From: Micrasema longulum
Taxonomy: Eukaryota > Arthropoda > Insecta > Trichoptera > Brachycentridae
Length of the DNA stretch: 64,000 nt
Assembly (NCBI GenBank): GCA_022494885.1
Contig: JAGVSM010003420.1
Coordinates: 1-64,000 of the forward strand
Direction: 5' to 3'
The translations under genes were made by a program, and so were the position numbers. The notes beneath the pieces were generated by a model that had not been told where the DNA came from, did not search any database, and worked only from the letters and a program-made list of their open reading frames with translations. The first letter of the stretch is position 1. Every line of letters starts with the position of its first letter. Positions 62,195-64,000 of the stretch are shown here, one piece after another.

Positions 62195-63470
62195 CCGCGT
62201 AATGTTGCTAGGTCGTGAAAAATACAATCATAACACAAATGTAAGATATTTATATATTTATTTTAGAGTTAAATGTTATTGTGCACGCGGAAACATTGAT
62301 TGACACAACATAGTAGATAAGGAAAAGGTCGTTTAATAAGAGTAATTGAATAACGTTAAATAATACGATAAGCAAAGTAGCCTAAAAAATTTGACTACCC
62401 TGTCAACACTAATAAAATGTCCATTTTGTTTTCTTTGACAATCTGACAGATGGAAAAATAATTCAATTTTTAAGTAATGCATTTGCTACTTACACATGAA
62501 ATGTGATCCCATCCTGTTTCTTTTTGATCCCAGCAGTATTTCTACACTTTAAAACGAAACAACACGACATAGTTGAATTCAAATCGGGAGTTGCGTACTG
62601 AGCGACGTCTACAAAGAAACTAATGGTCAAAATGTAAAACTAATCCTTCAAGAGAAGTTAAGTCTCCTTCTGTTTGATATGCGGTTTATGGATTATTCGT
62701 AATTCTATGGCACAACTTGTCTATTTGTAGCATTCATGGATTGTTTTTCATTCAAAATTCTGATTTTGAAGTTATCTGGCTCTAGTACCTCAGTATTAAT
62801 TACCCCACGATATGTATTGTAACGTGTTAATGCTTGATCAGCATCCTGCACACTACCCTCATTATGCTGAAATGTATGATCGGCAGTCAACATGTTAAAT
62901 GTATTATTATTTAAAAGATGATATTGTTTAGTTTATAGCAATTGACGATGCAACGCTCTGGTTAAAAATTTAAAAGAAATTTCATAAATTAATTTAAGAA
63001 AAACAAAATTTTATTAATTATATAAAATTCTAAGCAATTACAACATTAGTCTTGTGTTTCTAAAGAAAAATATTGTCTCCCTGCCCAGAACTGGACCTAC
63101 CATAGGAATAGTCGGCACAAAAAACCAGACACTTGCTTACAAGGGAGGGAATAAAAACATGCTCGCATTAATTTACAAATATGTATATTCCCGTCCCTTT
63201 TCAGTAAGTGTCGGGGCGCTAGATCACGTTTGATCCAGGACCTGTCTCTGCCATTGTGACTTTTATTAGTGCTTTTAATTATATTAATAAAGACATACAA
63301 TATTCGATTTAACAAGATCTCAAGCACTTTTTAGAATTAAAAATATTTTCAATTTTTATCTTTCGTTCATTTTATTAAACTGTCTTCTTTGCAGACAAAC
63401 AGTGCTTACATTAAATTTCTGTAATTAAAATCTCCATTTAAAATAATATTTTTTACAAAGACAATATACT
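62195..63470. other. Unrecognised 3' flank
   Basis: A minus frame at 62893-62705 (TADHTFQHNEGSVQDADQAL ... ILNEKQSMNATNRQ) is protein-like but matches no family I know. Another minus frame at 63327-63097 is also unknown. Either could be an exon or transposon remnant of a neighbouring unit. Confidence 0.25.
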
Positions 63471-63472
63471 TA

Positions 63473-63977
63473 CAGTCCTTAAAATATAGCTTGATTAGAA
63501 TGACAGCTGTCAAACTAATTTCATTAGTGTTGGGAAATTACTGATCACTGATCAAATCGATTTTATCAGTTATTTCATGCAATCATGAAACTCTGTTTCC
63601 GAAAATTGATGTAAAAAATGCTAAAACAAGGCTATTATAGTATGTTTAACATAATTATTCACCAAAAAATGAGACATTTATACTTTTTCCATGATCAACT
63701 TCAAATGCATCATTTTTTCAAACAATCAGTTTACATTGATCAATTTGTTCCATCTCTAACGATTTTGCAAAATGATGCAAACTTGTAAGAATGTCGTTAT
63801 TTTATATATTAATGTTGATTTATGTTTCAAGCATTGTATTAAATAAATAAATGAACACGCCAGATACAAATGATTTTTCGTGTGTGAATATAAATAACTC
63901 CTTTGACGTTACTACAAAGTTATGTCATCACTTTTTCTGACAACTGTCATTCTAATCATGTTACATTTTAAGGACTA
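63473..63977. mobile_element. 505-bp MITE with about 40-bp inverted ends and TA duplication
   Basis: Left CAGTCCTTAAAATATAGCTT, GATTAGAATGACAGCTGTCA; right TGACAACTGTCATTCTAATC, ATGTTACATTTTAAGGACTA. Flanked by TA at 63471-63472 and 63978-63979, as for Tc1/mariner elements. Inside, TGATCACTGATCA repeats; no protein. Confidence 0.8.
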
Positions 63978-64000
63978 TAACAATGTATTATTGTTAATGA

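Overview
This is an AT-rich eukaryotic window that looks like an insect nuclear genome, and it is almost all non-coding. The evidence is a split gene whose GT-AG exons match insect alpha-N-acetylgalactosaminidase (NAGA), surrounded by arthropod-type transposable elements: jockey/CR1/RTE-like LINEs, tRNA-derived SINEs, piggyBac, pogo/Tigger and many MITEs. I cannot name the species or order from the sequence alone.

Layout. 1-11465: decayed SINEs and LINEs, a hammerhead-ribozyme-like motif (481-528), an LTR-like segment (about 6680-7030) and a 233-bp palindromic MITE (7041-7273). 11466-11640: the first NAGA exon that I can see. 11641-53365: one 41.7-kb intron packed with nested repeats. It holds hammerhead-bearing Penelope-like fragments (13.9-15.8 kb), a LINE inserted in a SINE (19.0-20.0 kb), an internally deleted piggyBac with intact TTAA duplications (33.7-35.4 kb) and a three-layer nest LINE > pogo/Tigger > palindromic MITE (46.8-48.5 kb). 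53366-60959: seven further NAGA exons with short introns, ending in a stop codon at 60957-60959. 60960-64000: 3' flank with candidate poly(A) signals, a GC-rich NRF1-like palindrome and a mariner-like MITE.

The one host gene I can support is NAGA on the plus strand. Eight exons join in frame into 383 residues of a GH27 lysosomal glycosidase, with the catalytic nucleophile, the acid/base and NAGA-type specificity residues. The start codon, the signal peptide and about the first 60 residues are not visible and probably lie upstream of the window. Everything else is mobile-element material or sequence I do not recognise. The most unusual signals are several hammerhead motifs, from at least two lineages, that share a minimal stem III (GAAAC-NN-GUH).
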